Positions 25,392 to 36,315 of a stretch of DNA of 64,000 nucleotides are shown in pieces. The DNA lies in NCBI GenBank assembly GCA_034687125.1, contig JAQGBZ010000074.1:62001-126000 (forward strand), read 5' to 3'. The position numbers and the translations under genes are program-made. How positions within the stretch are numbered: the first letter of the stretch is position 1; each line of letters begins with the position of its first letter. Origin of the DNA: Neelides folsomi (taxonomy: Eukaryota > Arthropoda > Collembola > Neelipleona > Neelidae). Under the pieces are notes generated by a model that was given only the letters and a program-made list of their open reading frames with translations, did no database searches and was not told where the DNA came from.

Positions 25392-27358
25392 TCAATAAGA
25401 AAGTTTCCTATGAAGAGATTTCTTGTATTTCAGTTCCATCTTTTTCAATCCTCCCAAGATGTTTTGGAATGGAGCTGTTAAACAATTTATTTCATCCGAT
25501 CCGTCTCTGCAGTCTTGATATCCATCACATTGATAACTATAAACAAGATGTCATATACCTTGCCATTTTGTTTCACTTTAACTTTATACGAATTAATTAT
25601 AAACTCACGTTTTTGGAAAGCATTTCATATTCGTGTCTTGACATTTAAACTAGAAAAATACAAGTCATTTAAATAAGGAGAAAATTATCCAGAAAAGCTT
25701 TCATTTTTGTTAGAGATGTAATTGTTTTTAAGTACATGAGTGTTTTTGTCGCATTCTGTCGAGCAATGTAAATGTTCATCAGAACCATCAGAACAGTCGA
25801 GGCTCATATCACATTCAAATTCTTTCTCAATGCATTCGCCAGATCCACATTGGAACTATAAAATATTTACATTTAATTAAAAAAAGGCACGAACAAGGTT
25901 TTAAATGTTTTTAAAGAGAATAAATATTCTATTACCCCTCGACTACACTTGGGACAACTCGTATGTTCGTCGGAGTTGTCTGCGCAGTCATTATAGCCAT
26001 CACATTCGTACCAGTCCCGCACACAGTTTCCATTATTGCAATTGAACTGAAAGTAAATGAGGGAAAACATTTCAAGGTGAGTCGTAACAATAACAATGAG
26101 GCAATTAGGAATAGTTTACCAACTCTTCATGTGTATAATGAGCTCGAGGGCCCATTGAGCTTCTTTCCTTCTAATAATAGTACTTAAAGTACGGACGTGA
26201 TCGTACAAATGTATACTAAATGTATTACATTGAGGCCAAAAAGGACAAGGATGGGAAAGCAAAAGAAAGTAAGATTTATACTCACTCCACTACAAGGCTG
26301 AGGAACTCCGCTTAAGACGCTCTGAATAAACGGCAAAACTTGTGAGACAGCAGTGAAATATGCTGGAACGTCTGGGACATCAAATTGGTGAAGAGCGCAG
26401 TTTGTCGAGGAAATGATTCCACACAGTACTCCTTTGCAAACTAATGGGCCTATTAAATTACAAAGTTATTGTCAATTTTCTCTTTGAGACATTTCCTTGA
26501 ATTCAAGAAATTCAAGAAATTCAAGTTGTAAAATAAAGTTGTAGTAATATTGGGCAATGGCTATTATGCAAAATCCTTTACCTCCGTTATCTCCGTAGCA
26601 CGTGTCTATTTTCCCATCTCCGGCACAAATAACTGGTGATGAGAGCGGAACGCCTAATTCTTCATATTTAGCTTGGCAAGTTTTAGAGTCCACGTAAGAA
26701 AGCTGGATTTTGTTGAGTTTGGTCGGCCAGGCGTCGTGCCACCCACCGAGTCGTCCCCATCCGGCCGACGTGCAATTCCCAGGTGTAGGTTGGTGATTTG
26801 GGTGGGGAAGTTTGGCGGGTTGGACGTGGTCGTCAAATGCAAGTTTTTCCGTAAGCTCCAAAATGGCCACGTCATAATCCATTCTCCCATTGTAAGGATT
26901 AAAATTCGGATGGAGGGTGATTTTCTTCACGTAGCGGAATTGCTCTGTCCCCTCGTCAATGTGATTGTCCAAGTCTCCTGCAATGATTTTGTAATATCCT
27001 TCGTTCACTGCATGGACGCAGAAGGCTGCAGTCAAAATGTGACTACGTAAAAATAATAAAATGATAATGTGATGAAAGTTATTCAAATTAGTCGGAATTG
27101 AATTGAATTCATTTGAATGAGATTTGAATGGAAAAAATTAAATTACCTTTCTGAAATGATAATTCCGCCGCATTCATTGAACATCCCATAAGATTGAAGA
27201 GCAACTATAAATGGAAATTCTCCCGGCGTCGCATGTTCTCCTCGGACAATATTTGGTTTATATTCGTTAGTCTTGAGCTTCAAGCCCTTGGTTCCCATTT
27301 GCGAATCGAATCCTATTAAAAGTAGGAGTTCAAAGCTAAAAATCAATTTCAATCTCAT
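25392..27358 (-). CDS. Catalytically degenerate trypsin-like serine protease homologue with three C-terminal LDLa repeats
   Basis: Seen: exons 27358-27147, 27042-26582, 26449-26286, 26046-25936, 25855-25736, 25649-25609 and 25536-25392 join in phase into about 417 residues. A signal peptide (MRLKLIFSFELLLLIGF) is followed by a trypsin fold starting IVRG at residue 37. The catalytic His motif reads LTAAFC, with Phe at residue 78. The Asp is kept in MDYDVAIL (residue 128). The Ser motif reads DTCYGDNGG, with Asn at residue 223. The residue before IVRG is Asn, not Arg or Lys, so the normal activation site is absent. Three LDL-receptor class A repeats follow (CDGYNDCADNSDE, CDMSLDCSDGSDE, CDGYQDCRDGSDE). 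The third is split by an intron after a 41-nt exon. Known: non-catalytic protease homologues act as cofactors or adhesion proteins in arthropod immunity and development. Inferred: a secreted binding protein, not a protease. Confidence 0.9.
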
Positions 27359-28495
27359 GATTCAAGATCGACTTTTGAGACCGACGAGAACTTTTTTGAT
27401 CAAAAGGGCTGGGCCCTGAGAGGTTTGAAACAAATTAGCACTATGAAAGGGGGGAAAGTTTTATGAGGCTTATGCAAGGCCTTCGACCTAAATGATTCAA
27501 GAGCTCTCAATCAAAGGAAAGAGATGAAGGTAATGAAGAGAGACAGAGGAAATTGAACTTTTTATATCTTTCTCTCTCCTCCCTTCGTTCCAGATAACGA
27601 CTTCTTTCTTCTCTCACTTCATTGATTGAGAAAGCCGCAAAAAGTAATTCTTCCCCTTCAACAACATTGAAACAAGGTGAGACGAACCTTTGATTTATTT
27701 CCTATTTCCTATTGAACTAATGGCTTAAAATAAAGCCAATATTTATTTCCTCTTCTGATAAGAGTTGGTGCTAAATAATAATAAACTTTTCCCAAATAAA
27801 TGAAACTTTGAGCCACTTCGTATTTGTTTCAAGTTTAACGAGATGGTCTGGTGAGTAAAATGACATATTTGAAACTTATGTATTGTATGATGTAAATTAC
27901 GTTATTTATTGGTCCTAAACACAACTAACTAGTCATAACACGAATGTTTGCAGGAAAAGTTTAGTCGCATCCGTATTTTCCCCCCAGCTTGCAAAATGGC
28001 CTTATCGGTCATGTTCACGTTCATGGTGAGGGTTGTTAGCAAGTTAAGCTCACTGTATTTACGTATTAGCTATTTGTTCCACTTTCACGCGCAAAAGCTC
28101 ATTGATAAAAACTTATTTAATCAAATAGAGCCGCTTGAGATATTCACAGCCGACTTGAATGAAAAAAGTTGTAAACTCTTCAAATAAATAATGCCTATAT
28201 GCATAGGCGACTGCAGGCCGCTACTCTCAAGTTCATTGTTTACTCGGAATGTTGACTTAAATGGTTAATTCATGGAATTCGGACGGATTAAAAAATAAAT
28301 GAAGGAAATAAACAAAGTTTTTAACTCTTTTAGATTTTTACGATTATGATACTTTTATAATTTACATTTTAATCTGACTATACCAATTTTTTATACATTA
28401 TTAAATACATAGAATGTGTTCAAGAGAATTGGACCTAGCCTTCCGAAAGTTCGGAACAAATAGAATTTGATTGTTTTTAATTGTAGGGGTAAAAT
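27359..28495. other. Spacer between the protease homologue and the kinase gene
   Basis: About 1.1 kb that should hold the protease-homologue promoter and the kinase 3' UTR. I see no other gene. A short open frame on the plus strand at 27948-28187 has no support. Confidence 0.5.
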
Positions 28496-29760
28496 TTAAT
28501 AGCAATCTGGAATGTCGGCATAAAGAGGCTTGAATTCTGGGTCGTATGGATTCATCTTTGTGTTGAACAAACTTTCTCCTAACATCTCCTCCTCCTCTTT
28601 GATATTTTCCTCTTTGATCGGCGGGAATCGTCCGAAATGGCCAATGAACAATTCCTCCCTGTTTTGAGAAATCCATTCGAGGTCCAGAAGTTCATAAGAT
28701 CGAATTCTCACTTTCTCGGGAACGAAGATCCTGGCAAAGACGCCTTGAACGGAGTGAGATGTGACGTCGTCTTCTCCTCCAGTTCCGTGGCTGAACAAAA
28801 CTTTTTCCTTTTCCCAATCCTCAAATACAATCCCAGGCGAAGGGAACTTGCATGTGAGAACGGCATAAAGCACCACGCCCATGGCCCATACATCCCCTAA
28901 AAGGGGAGAATATCTCTCACCAGCCAACATCTCAGGAGACATGTAGCAATCAGAACCATAAATCACTTCACATTTGAGCCACTCCGAGTTTGGGATGTCT
29001 TCTATCCATGGGATGTTGTGTTTGGCAAATCCGAAATCGGCCAATCGGATTCCGCCGTCATAGCTCAAGAGGATGTTCTCGCATTTGATGTCTCTGTGAG
29101 CGATGTGAAAGTCGTGGATGAACTTGACCGCGTTCACGAGTTGTGCGAACCACTTTCTTCCCTTTTCCATTGACTGTTTCCCGTACTTGTGAATGTATTG
29201 GAGAAGATCTCCTTCCTCGAGGAGCTCAAATATCATGTGAACACGGAGATGCGTTTCGATCGCACCAAAAAACCGAACAACATTTGGGTGCTTCAGTTGT
29301 TGGAGAGCATGAAGTTCGTCAGGGATGAGACTCAATACATTGAAGGAATGCTCATGAAGTGACTGATGCTCTTTTTTCTCAATGATCTTTACGGCTACTT
29401 GAATCTTAAATGTGTCCCAAAATCCTTTCTACACAATAAAATATTTTTATATAATTATTCACTTTGTATTTCATTTAGTATTTTGTATAAAAACCAATTT
29501 GGAGTTTGTTAATGACAATGAATTATTGTAATATGAAATTTTAAAATATTTCATACATAAACTTTGGAGAAAGTTCCTTCAGATAAAAACTCTTTAATAA
29601 TAAGCCCGAGGTTTTCAACTATGTGGTGGTTCATCGTATCATCATGAATCTCTTTCCCATCATGCCAAGGAATGGATCTCGAAATGTTCTTCAACGATTT
29701 GTAAAAATAAGGAAGGGGATCAGTTTGAACTAAACATTGGGGATATTTGGAAGCCTGCAT
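28496..29760 (-). CDS. Serine/threonine protein kinase, TSSK-like
   Basis: Seen: two exons, 29760-29557 and 29428-28496, join in phase 0 into about 378 residues. An N-terminal extension of about 50 residues precedes the kinase domain. The glycine-rich loop reads LSEGTFSKVY, the ATP lysine sits in VAVKII and the catalytic loop reads HRDIKCENILL. The Mg motif is DFGFAK, the activation segment ends YMSPEML and subdomain IX reads DVWAMGVVLYAVL. All key catalytic residues are present. Known: HRDIKCEN is typical of testis-specific serine kinases, which act in spermiogenesis. Odd: the first Gly of the GxGxxxxV loop is Ser, and SPE replaces APE. The protein ends with an acidic segment (EENIKEEEEMLGE) after the kinase fold. 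Assignment to TSSK rather than another CAMK-like family rests on the catalytic loop and is moderately sure. Confidence 0.82.
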
Positions 29761-30133
29761 TGTCAATTACTATAATTTGGTCTTAATTTTGATTACGATA
29801 TAAAAGCCGAATAAGATAAATAACGATCAATTTAAAGCTAAAATAATTAATTACTAAAAATATGAGAGATTTTAAATGAAATTTTACGTTTAATATATTA
29901 TTTAATAAAAATGTTACCAAGAATAAAAGTGACAGTGTAAAGATAGTATCTTATATTCTGAAATTAATTATGTAGAAAGACAAAATATTTTTATATGTAT
30001 TCATTATTCAACATTTAATATCAAAAATATCACAATAACAAACTACTTTAGGTAGGAATTTTATATAGTAAGTATAAATTATACAGATTCAGGAACTCCT
30101 CGCGTGTGAACAAAGTTAATAACATCTTAAATC
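29761..30133. other. Spacer between DDX20 and the kinase gene
   Basis: A 373-bp AT-rich stretch holding the DDX20 3' end and the start region of the kinase gene, both on the minus strand. No other feature is visible. Confidence 0.5.
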
Positions 30134-32068
30134 TTATGAAAATCTATTCATGATTTCTTTCTCCTTGGCTTGAGCAGCATCCTGTGCAATTTCCATTTTT
30201 TTCAGCTCAATCAATTTGACAACTTCCTCCATGGCGGAATCAAAACGATCATTTGAAGCTGAAATATCCGGGTAGGCATTAATAGCAAGGGTTTCGAACA
30301 AAGTGGCTTGGTTTAAAGCTTCCATTGGAGCAGCGCTTAAAATTTTGGCCAATTTAGCAAACTCTTCCCTTAATTCGGCTGATATTCCATCTCCTTCGTT
30401 CTCCCCAATTATCTTACTCAGAGTAGGGGCGAAATTCACATTTGAAAACTGCTCCAATTCCTGCATGGTTTCAATGAGCGAAAGCGTAATGCCAGTTTTG
30501 AGTTGAAACTCTGACAGTTTCTTCCATTCTCCAGAATAGGCAAGGAACGTTATGGCAGTTCCTGGAGCTCCAAATCTCCCGGCTCTTCCAATACGATGAA
30601 TATATTCAGAAAGATCCGTTGCAGCGTCGAAATTCACAACAAGATCTACGCTTTCTGCGTCAATTCCTCTGCCAGCAAGCTCAGTAGCTACCATCATCTT
30701 GCATTGGCCTTCTCGAAGCATACGGAATGAATCGATTCGATCTTTCTGATGCATTGAGCCTGAGAGAAGAACAACATCAAGTTCGGCATATTTCAAATCT
30801 TCATAAACCCGCTGGGCTCTAGAAACATCAAAATTTAATATTGACTCATGAGAGGAATAATTCATTTATAATGATAATATAATAATTCATTCAATAAACA
30901 ACATATAACAACAAAATCTACGAATTATTTTACCTCAATTGAGACGATAGGAAAATAATACATTGCTCAAATGGAAGCTGATTGATAATTTCCCGAAGAC
31001 TTTTAAGCTTATGTTGATAAATCAACTCAGTTGACAGACCCTTTGGAGGTTCATTTTCATCAGTCTTTTTAGACTTGGGCTTTCGAACATGAACAAGCTT
31101 GCGAATGTCGACAGCGTAATGAGCAATAGCAATTGGAGCCACGAGGTCTTCGTCTTCATCAGTCATGAATATTTTGTGGGGAGCTTCCATATAGCGGCAA
31201 ATGAAGTCGTCCAGACCATCGGGATATGTCGCACTTGCTGCAATGATCTGCTTGTCCTTTGGAATGAATTTAATGATAAATTGAATGTCTTCAAACATTC
31301 CCTTCTCAAAAAGTTTGTCAGCTTCATCCAAGACCAAAAGCTTCACGCTGCTCAAGTCCATAGAGTATTCTCGTAAAAGGTGGCAAATTCGTCCAGGAGT
31401 TCCAACAGCAATCTGAGTGCGGCACAATTTTACACAATCTCTGTATAGGCCGATACCTCCAATAAAGCTTCGAATCTCAATTCCTTTTAAAAACAATTTT
31501 TGTTTTAGTTTTATGATTTAGATTGAATAAATTAAGATTTCATTTGGGTATATACGATGTATTGTACTCTATATAAAATATGGTATTAATATATTACCTT
31601 CCTTGAATTGTCCAATCGATTTTAAAACAAGCTTGTTCTGAATCGCTATTTCTCTGGACGGAGTGAGAATGAGTACTTGAATGGCTTGACTTGCCATATC
31701 AGTCTTCTCAAGAGCCAAAGTTGAAAAAACGCACGTTTTTCCAGTACCGGACTTGGCTTTAATCAGAAGATCTATATTTTAAGAATAAGATCAATAAGCG
31801 GTTGTCGTTTCATTAATGATATATAATAATCTGTATTTTATAAAATATATAAAAATGTCTGCATGATCTTACCCCAGTGTGCTCTTCCAGCAGGAATAGC
31901 CCTAAGCTGGATTGGAGAAGGCTTATGAAAACCGCATTTTTGAAGGCCGAGAACAACATCTTCGGACAGGTGAAGACCCCGAAAGTCAATGAGACTATCA
32001 TCCCCAACATTCAAGACGTCCAATGACCGCTCTTTCTTTCCAAGATCATGTGCTATTGACGTTGACAT
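30134..32068 (-). CDS. Ddx20: DEAD-box RNA helicase DDX20/Gemin3
   Basis: Seen: exons 32068-31873, 31771-31598, 31483-30934 and 30818-30134 join in phase into about 534 residues. The Q-motif region reads GFHKPSPIQLRAIP. Motif I is AKSGTGKT, with the preceding Asp codon split by an intron. Ia is PSREIA, Ib is GTPGRI, II is DEAD (VLDEADK) and III is SAT (AASATYP). V lies in TELAGRGIDAE and VI is HRIGRAGRFG. The match to DDX20 over DDX6 or eIF4A rests on VQAKSGTGKTCVFST-like and SATYP segments. Known: Gemin3 is a core SMN-complex subunit for snRNP assembly in cytoplasm and nuclear bodies. The tail after the helicase core is about 150 residues, shorter than in vertebrates. An acceptor lies just 5' of the start codon, so an upstream non-coding exon is likely. 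Confidence 0.9.
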
Positions 32069-32486
32069 TTCACCTATAATTGATGTTGAAATATATTTTA
32101 TATAATAACCATACATGCAGATTAAGATAAAATAGAATGGAGAATGTTCAATTTTTAATAATTAAAAAGATACAGGCTGTGACAGACCTTTAAATAATTT
32201 TGTTTTCTGAATAAACGATTAAAATGATTTTACGATAGGATGTTTAATTTATTATAAAAAAATATTATGAAGCATTTAGAATAAGTTTGTAATGAATAAA
32301 TGATAAATATGATTTGTTTAAAAATTTTATAAAAAATGACTATGAACTATTTTAATTAAAAATATATAAATTAAATATAAACGTGAACATCCATCCAGTA
32401 ATAAGGCACAGTTATGGTTTGAAAAAATTTTATTCAATGAACAATATTGAATTTGTTTTTATATGATAAATAATAGTATTTATAAA
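32069..32486. other. Spacer between MCTS1 and DDX20
   Basis: A 418-bp AT-rich region between two minus-strand genes. It carries the MCTS1 poly(A) region at its right end and the DDX20 5' region at its left. No other gene is visible. Confidence 0.5.
32429..32434 (-). terminator. Candidate polyadenylation signal of MCTS1
   Basis: TTTATT on the plus strand (AATAAA on the minus strand) lies 53 bases past the MCTS1 stop codon, at a normal distance for an arthropod 3' UTR. Confidence 0.4.
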
Positions 32487-33035
32487 TTACTTAACAGGTT
32501 TCATGTTCCACAATCCATCATTGAGATAATGAACAGTCTCAACTCCCACTCCCCGATTCGTCTTTACGATATCTTCAGTTGAGAGTGTGGTAATTCCAAC
32601 AGCCAGAGCATGATGTTTCCCTTCAGCCATCACAGCAACAATGGTGTCTTTGGGGACGTCAGCCAGTCGACCACCTTTAGATGTCAAGCCGGGACACATG
32701 ATATTTGCTCCAGAGAGTACGAATTTGATGGCTCCCTTGTCCACTTGATGATGAGCGAGAAGCATCGGATATCTATGAAGTAGCCTCAAGGTGGGGAACC
32801 AGGCGCCTTCACGGTGCTTGAAAAACATCTGTTCTCCGGTAGACGATACAAGGATCTCGATGTGGTCGTGACATCGGACGATCTTGAAATTTTCCTTCTT
32901 TGGGAGGATCCCGTCAATGTACGGCTCGATGTCGGGGTAGAGCTCGAGAATCTTTGTTCTGATGCCCTTCTGTACGGAGCTCTTCAGCTGCTGTGTCCCC
33001 GACACGCTCTCCTTCTCGTCAAATTTCTTGAACAT
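32487..33035 (-). CDS. MCTS1: Malignant T-cell-amplified sequence 1 homologue (MCTS1), single exon
   Basis: Seen: one uninterrupted exon of 182 codons plus stop, the exact family length (human 181 residues). It starts MFKKFDEKE, has [12 protein letters not shown] in the middle and the PUA-domain core [20 protein letters not shown] near residues 98-117. It ends with [11 protein letters not shown]. All are family signatures. Known: MCTS1 pairs with DENR to release deacylated tRNA and recycle or re-initiate 40S ribosomes; it contains a DUF1947 and a PUA domain. The absence of introns is unusual among its neighbours, but the sequence is intact. It is divergent from NDUFA13, whose start lies 648 bases away. 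Confidence 0.97.
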   Translation of the reverse strand: MFKKFDEKESVSGTQQLKSSVQKGIRTKILELYPDIEPYIDGILPKKENFKIVRCHDHIEILVSSTGEQMFFKHREGAWFPTLRLLHRYPMLLAHHQVDKGAIKFVLSGANIMCPGLTSKGGRLADVPKDTIVAVMAEGKHHALAVGITTLSTEDIVKTNRGVGVETVHYLNDGLWNMKPVK

Positions 33036-33682
33036 CCTGAAACCTCCTTATATTATTGGATGGATGTTCACGTTTCATTATTTATAAATATAAAAGAATT
33101 AAGTTAATTAATAATTAAATTATAAATTAGTCTGATAAATTATAAATTTTTTTTATAAAATACCACATGCTTTTGACAAGCATGCAAGTTATAACAGAGA
33201 GCAATTCCAATAATGAATTATTAAGAAATTTAGATATCAGAGTTAAACAAGTTTAACCGCTTCTCTTTATTCTTTCGCCAAATACTGAACATTAATTTGA
33301 CATATATTAAATTTGGCCGATTCGTGAAATTACCATCTTAGGCCCTATCGTCATAAACACACGTGCATGGAATATAAATTATAAATCAATTACCTCAAGA
33401 TTCACCTTTGGTAAGAAGGAGATTTAATTAATTAATACTTCAGACAGTCGAATAGGCTCCGGTTAATCGCAAATAAAAAATTAGCAAAACTTTTGGATCA
33501 AAACGCCGGAGATTTCCGGAGAAGAGGTGGCGAGTTTATATGATCCGGGAATGGATCACGTGATGATAATGATGCGCAAGTAGGAAAGATTGAACCCCAA
33601 CCTAATTGATACACAAAAATTGGGGAAGAAATTCACTCAAAATCGAAGTCTTGTTGCAAAATTTTAACTAAAAAAGGGGGAG
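33036..33682. promoter_or_regulatory. Bidirectional promoter region of MCTS1 (-) and NDUFA13 (+)
   Basis: The 647-bp interval separates two divergent housekeeping genes. Visible motifs are a palindromic pair CCGGAGATTTCCGG at 33506-33519 (two ETS-type GGAA/CCGGA half-sites), a TCACGTGA E-box at 33556-33563 and TGCGCA, an NRF1-type half site, at 33573-33578. All three lie 105-177 bases upstream of the NDUFA13 start. Motif identity is seen; function is inferred. Confidence 0.5.
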
Positions 33683-34264
33683 ATGTCGAATTACAAACAA
33701 GACATGCCTCCCCCAGGGGGATACAAAAAGCTTCCATTTGAAAGAGTTCCAATGAAGACTTTCTTTAAAGGTAAATCTTCCTCCAACTTATAAAACTTTA
33801 GATAAGGTTGTTTTTTAAAAAAAAAGACTGGCAATTCTAGTTGTAGCCATTAAATAAATAATTTTTTTACAGGACGCATGTTAATTGTCGGCATTGGTGG
33901 GATGACCCTCTTTAATGGATTCTACTTCGTCCCAAAAATTAATAGGAAATGGGACAAGATCAAAACGGAAGAGTCAAGCGCAAGGCTCGTTGTTCATCCG
34001 CTTCTCATCGCTGAGCGAGACAGAGCGTATTTGAAGCAACTTAGGAAGAACAGAGATTGTGAAGCTGAGCTCATGAAAGACGTCCCGGGATGGGTTGTTG
34101 GGACTTATTGGGGAGAACCCGTGTACCTCTCCCGACCTAAGGATGAATGGCACGACCCTGCTCCATGCGAATACTGGGCCCACACGTCCGAGTTCAATCA
34201 CAGAGTCTACGCCACGATTCAACATTACTTCATCACCGGGATGCCGTTTTATAACCCGTTTTAG
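33683..34264 (+). CDS. NDUFA13: NADH dehydrogenase 1 alpha subcomplex subunit 13 (GRIM-19), 2 exons
   Basis: Seen: exons 33683-33770 and 33873-34264 join in phase into 159 residues. The start MSNYKQDMPPPGGYKKLPFE matches the conserved KQDMPPPGGY start of the family. A single membrane segment (GRMLIVGIGGMTLFNGFYF) is followed by a charged helix (LLIAERDRAYLKQLRKNRD) and the conserved MKDVPGWVVG. Known: GRIM-19 is an accessory subunit of mitochondrial complex I in the inner membrane, needed for assembly and membrane potential. The start is supported by the conserved N-terminus. Its 3' end converges on the unrecognised Asn-rich gene. Confidence 0.96.
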
Positions 34265-34305
34265 AATCAACATCCTGATCCTATCCAAAGTCAAATGTTA
34301 ATAGA

Positions 34306-34311
34306 AATAAA
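34306..34311 (+). terminator. Candidate polyadenylation signal of NDUFA13
   Basis: AATAAA lies 41 bases after the stop codon, at the expected distance. Confidence 0.5.
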
Positions 34312-34614
34312 CTTGTAAGTACTAACAATCTAAAAAGTAGATTTTGGTTTAATTATTCCTTACTCATTTAATTTGCAATTTTAGCATATTTGCATTTAAA
34401 ATAATAATTAAGTTTAATAAAATATGGCTATTTAGTATTTAATGGGGTATAGCAGACTTTATTTCAGTTTTAGAATATTATCCACTTGAAAAACATTTCA
34501 ATTGGATTCAGGTTATTGTTGACTTATATACACATAATTACACCTATTATGTTCAACCTCAAAATCATAGTTAAACTATTGATAACTAAATTATACAAGA
34601 ATATGAAGAACAGG
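34312..34614. other. Convergent spacer
   Basis: About 300 AT-rich bases between the 3' ends of NDUFA13 and the unrecognised minus-strand gene. No gene or site beyond poly(A) signals is visible. Confidence 0.5.
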
Positions 34615-36315
34615 CTAGAAAGATTGGGTTTGTTGTGGTTCTCCAGCACAAGGTGCAAGTTGAGCTCTTAAATTCACAGTTGGTTGACATACAAAATTAT
34701 CTCTGTTGTCTGACGGTTCTTTTGGAACTTGGTTGCAGGGATCCATTGGGGGATTTGGATCGCAAACTAGAGTTGGATATCTTGGGCATTCAAGGTATGG
34801 AGAAAGTCTGTAAGCGGTTGGAAGCGGAGTTTGGCTTAAAGTGCAAATAGGATTGCTAACAAATCCAGTGTTCGAAGATCTATGTTTAATAGGCTTCACT
34901 CGGTTCTCATAAACTTCTTTCGGAAATCGTCTGTAAAAATATTAACTTTAAGAATTAATTTTAAAGATTATAAATATTAATTTATTAAAAAATATTTAAT
35001 TATTATTCTTGGATTGAGAATGAATTCTACATGTAATCACGTTGGTTAACCGAAACGGGCTCCCATGGGTCAGTCCGATCGAACACATTCTTTACTTTGG
35101 AAATTCGTGGGGCTATAAAACTTTTATACCCACCATGGCTGATAAAAAATTGTGAATGATCAATATAATTTTATAGCTTTTAATTTCTTTTAATATATAT
35201 ATTGTACTATATTGTATTGCTTATATTGTAGTAAATATAAAATGATACAGACAAGAGAAACTTACCCAGGAATCATTTTATCAAATGGATATCTCAGCAT
35301 GTCAGTTTTTGCTAATTCAATATTTTCAGGCTTCGGTAAATCATGATCAACAATCGGTCTTGCAAATCTAAAACCAACATAAAAATGAATTAATTTTTGA
35401 TATTTTAAAACCCTTATGTAAGACCAAGAAAAAATGTAATTAGGTAATTATATTTAATCATCCTCACTTGTGTCTTTGAAGATTATGTTCTTGAAAATAG
35501 CTATCATATCCGAGTCGTGGACAATTGGCCATAGTTTCACAACGTCCTGCATTTGTTCTGACTTGAGGACGATCCCAATTTACAAAATTATTCACATTCT
35601 CTTCAATTATAGGTTGAGGCTCAGGAATTTTTAACGCTGCTGCAAGCTACAACCAAAATTGGAAATGAACAATCTGATAAATAATTCAGAATATGTATTA
35701 AATATAAAAAAGTATGTATACAAAACTTGTACCGGGTCCTTGTGGTAATCAACTAGCTTCTTTGGGACGGTTTTAACCATAACTGGCCCAGCCGCTCCAT
35801 CCTTGATCATGTCTCTATACGTGGTTGAATAAACGTACTTCTTGACCAAGTTCTGCATGCAGGAGGAAGTTGCTTCATGAACCCAAGCATTCTGATCTGG
35901 AATATTCTGACCATTCTTTTCATTTTGGCAATTCTGTCCATTATGAGAATTCAATCCATTCTGGCAATTTTTTGGGTTTGGATAATTTTCAATATTTTGA
36001 CAGTTGTCCATTTGGCAGTTTTCATTTATGTAATTCTCATCGTTCAGATAATTCTTATCTCTATTTTGTAAATTCTCATTTTGGCTCTTGTCTCTTTCTT
36101 TTATTTCTTCCATACTGCTGTAATTATCCATCTAATCCAATGCATTAAATCACTCGTATTATTTGAACATTGATTATAAATTGCATGTATGTCTGATTAT
36201 TTGCATGAATTATAAAATGAATGAATAATAAAATTAGCAACAATGAACAAATTACTACCCGTAATTTCCCCATTTTAAATTCGTATGATCCATTTCGAAA
36301 TTCCATGTTATTCAT
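34615..36315 (-). CDS. Unrecognised protein with Asn/Gln-rich N-terminus, 5-6 exons
   Basis: I do not recognise this family. Exons 36131-35733, 35646-35468, 35367-35266, 35138-35031 and 34930-34615 join in phase into 367 residues. An upstream exon at 36315-36259 ends in phase 0 and could add 19 residues, since an acceptor lies directly before the ATG at 36131. The N-terminal part is a degenerate repeat of Asn/Gln-rich units such as NCQNIENYPN and NCQNGLNSHN. After it come ordinary proline- and tyrosine-containing segments: VPKKLVDYHKDP, CETMANCPRLGYDSYFQEHN, RYPFDKMIPGHGGYKSF, TDPWEPVSVNQRDY and PLPTAYRLSPYLECPRYP. There is no signal peptide or membrane segment. The short proline/aromatic motifs resemble microtubule-inner proteins of axonemes, but that is a weak guess. 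Consistent splice sites across five introns make it a real gene. Confidence 0.7.

Noticed and set aside
26500-26526. Three copies of AATTCAAGA in the protease-homologue intron
   Set aside because: Too short and too simple to be more than local slippage.
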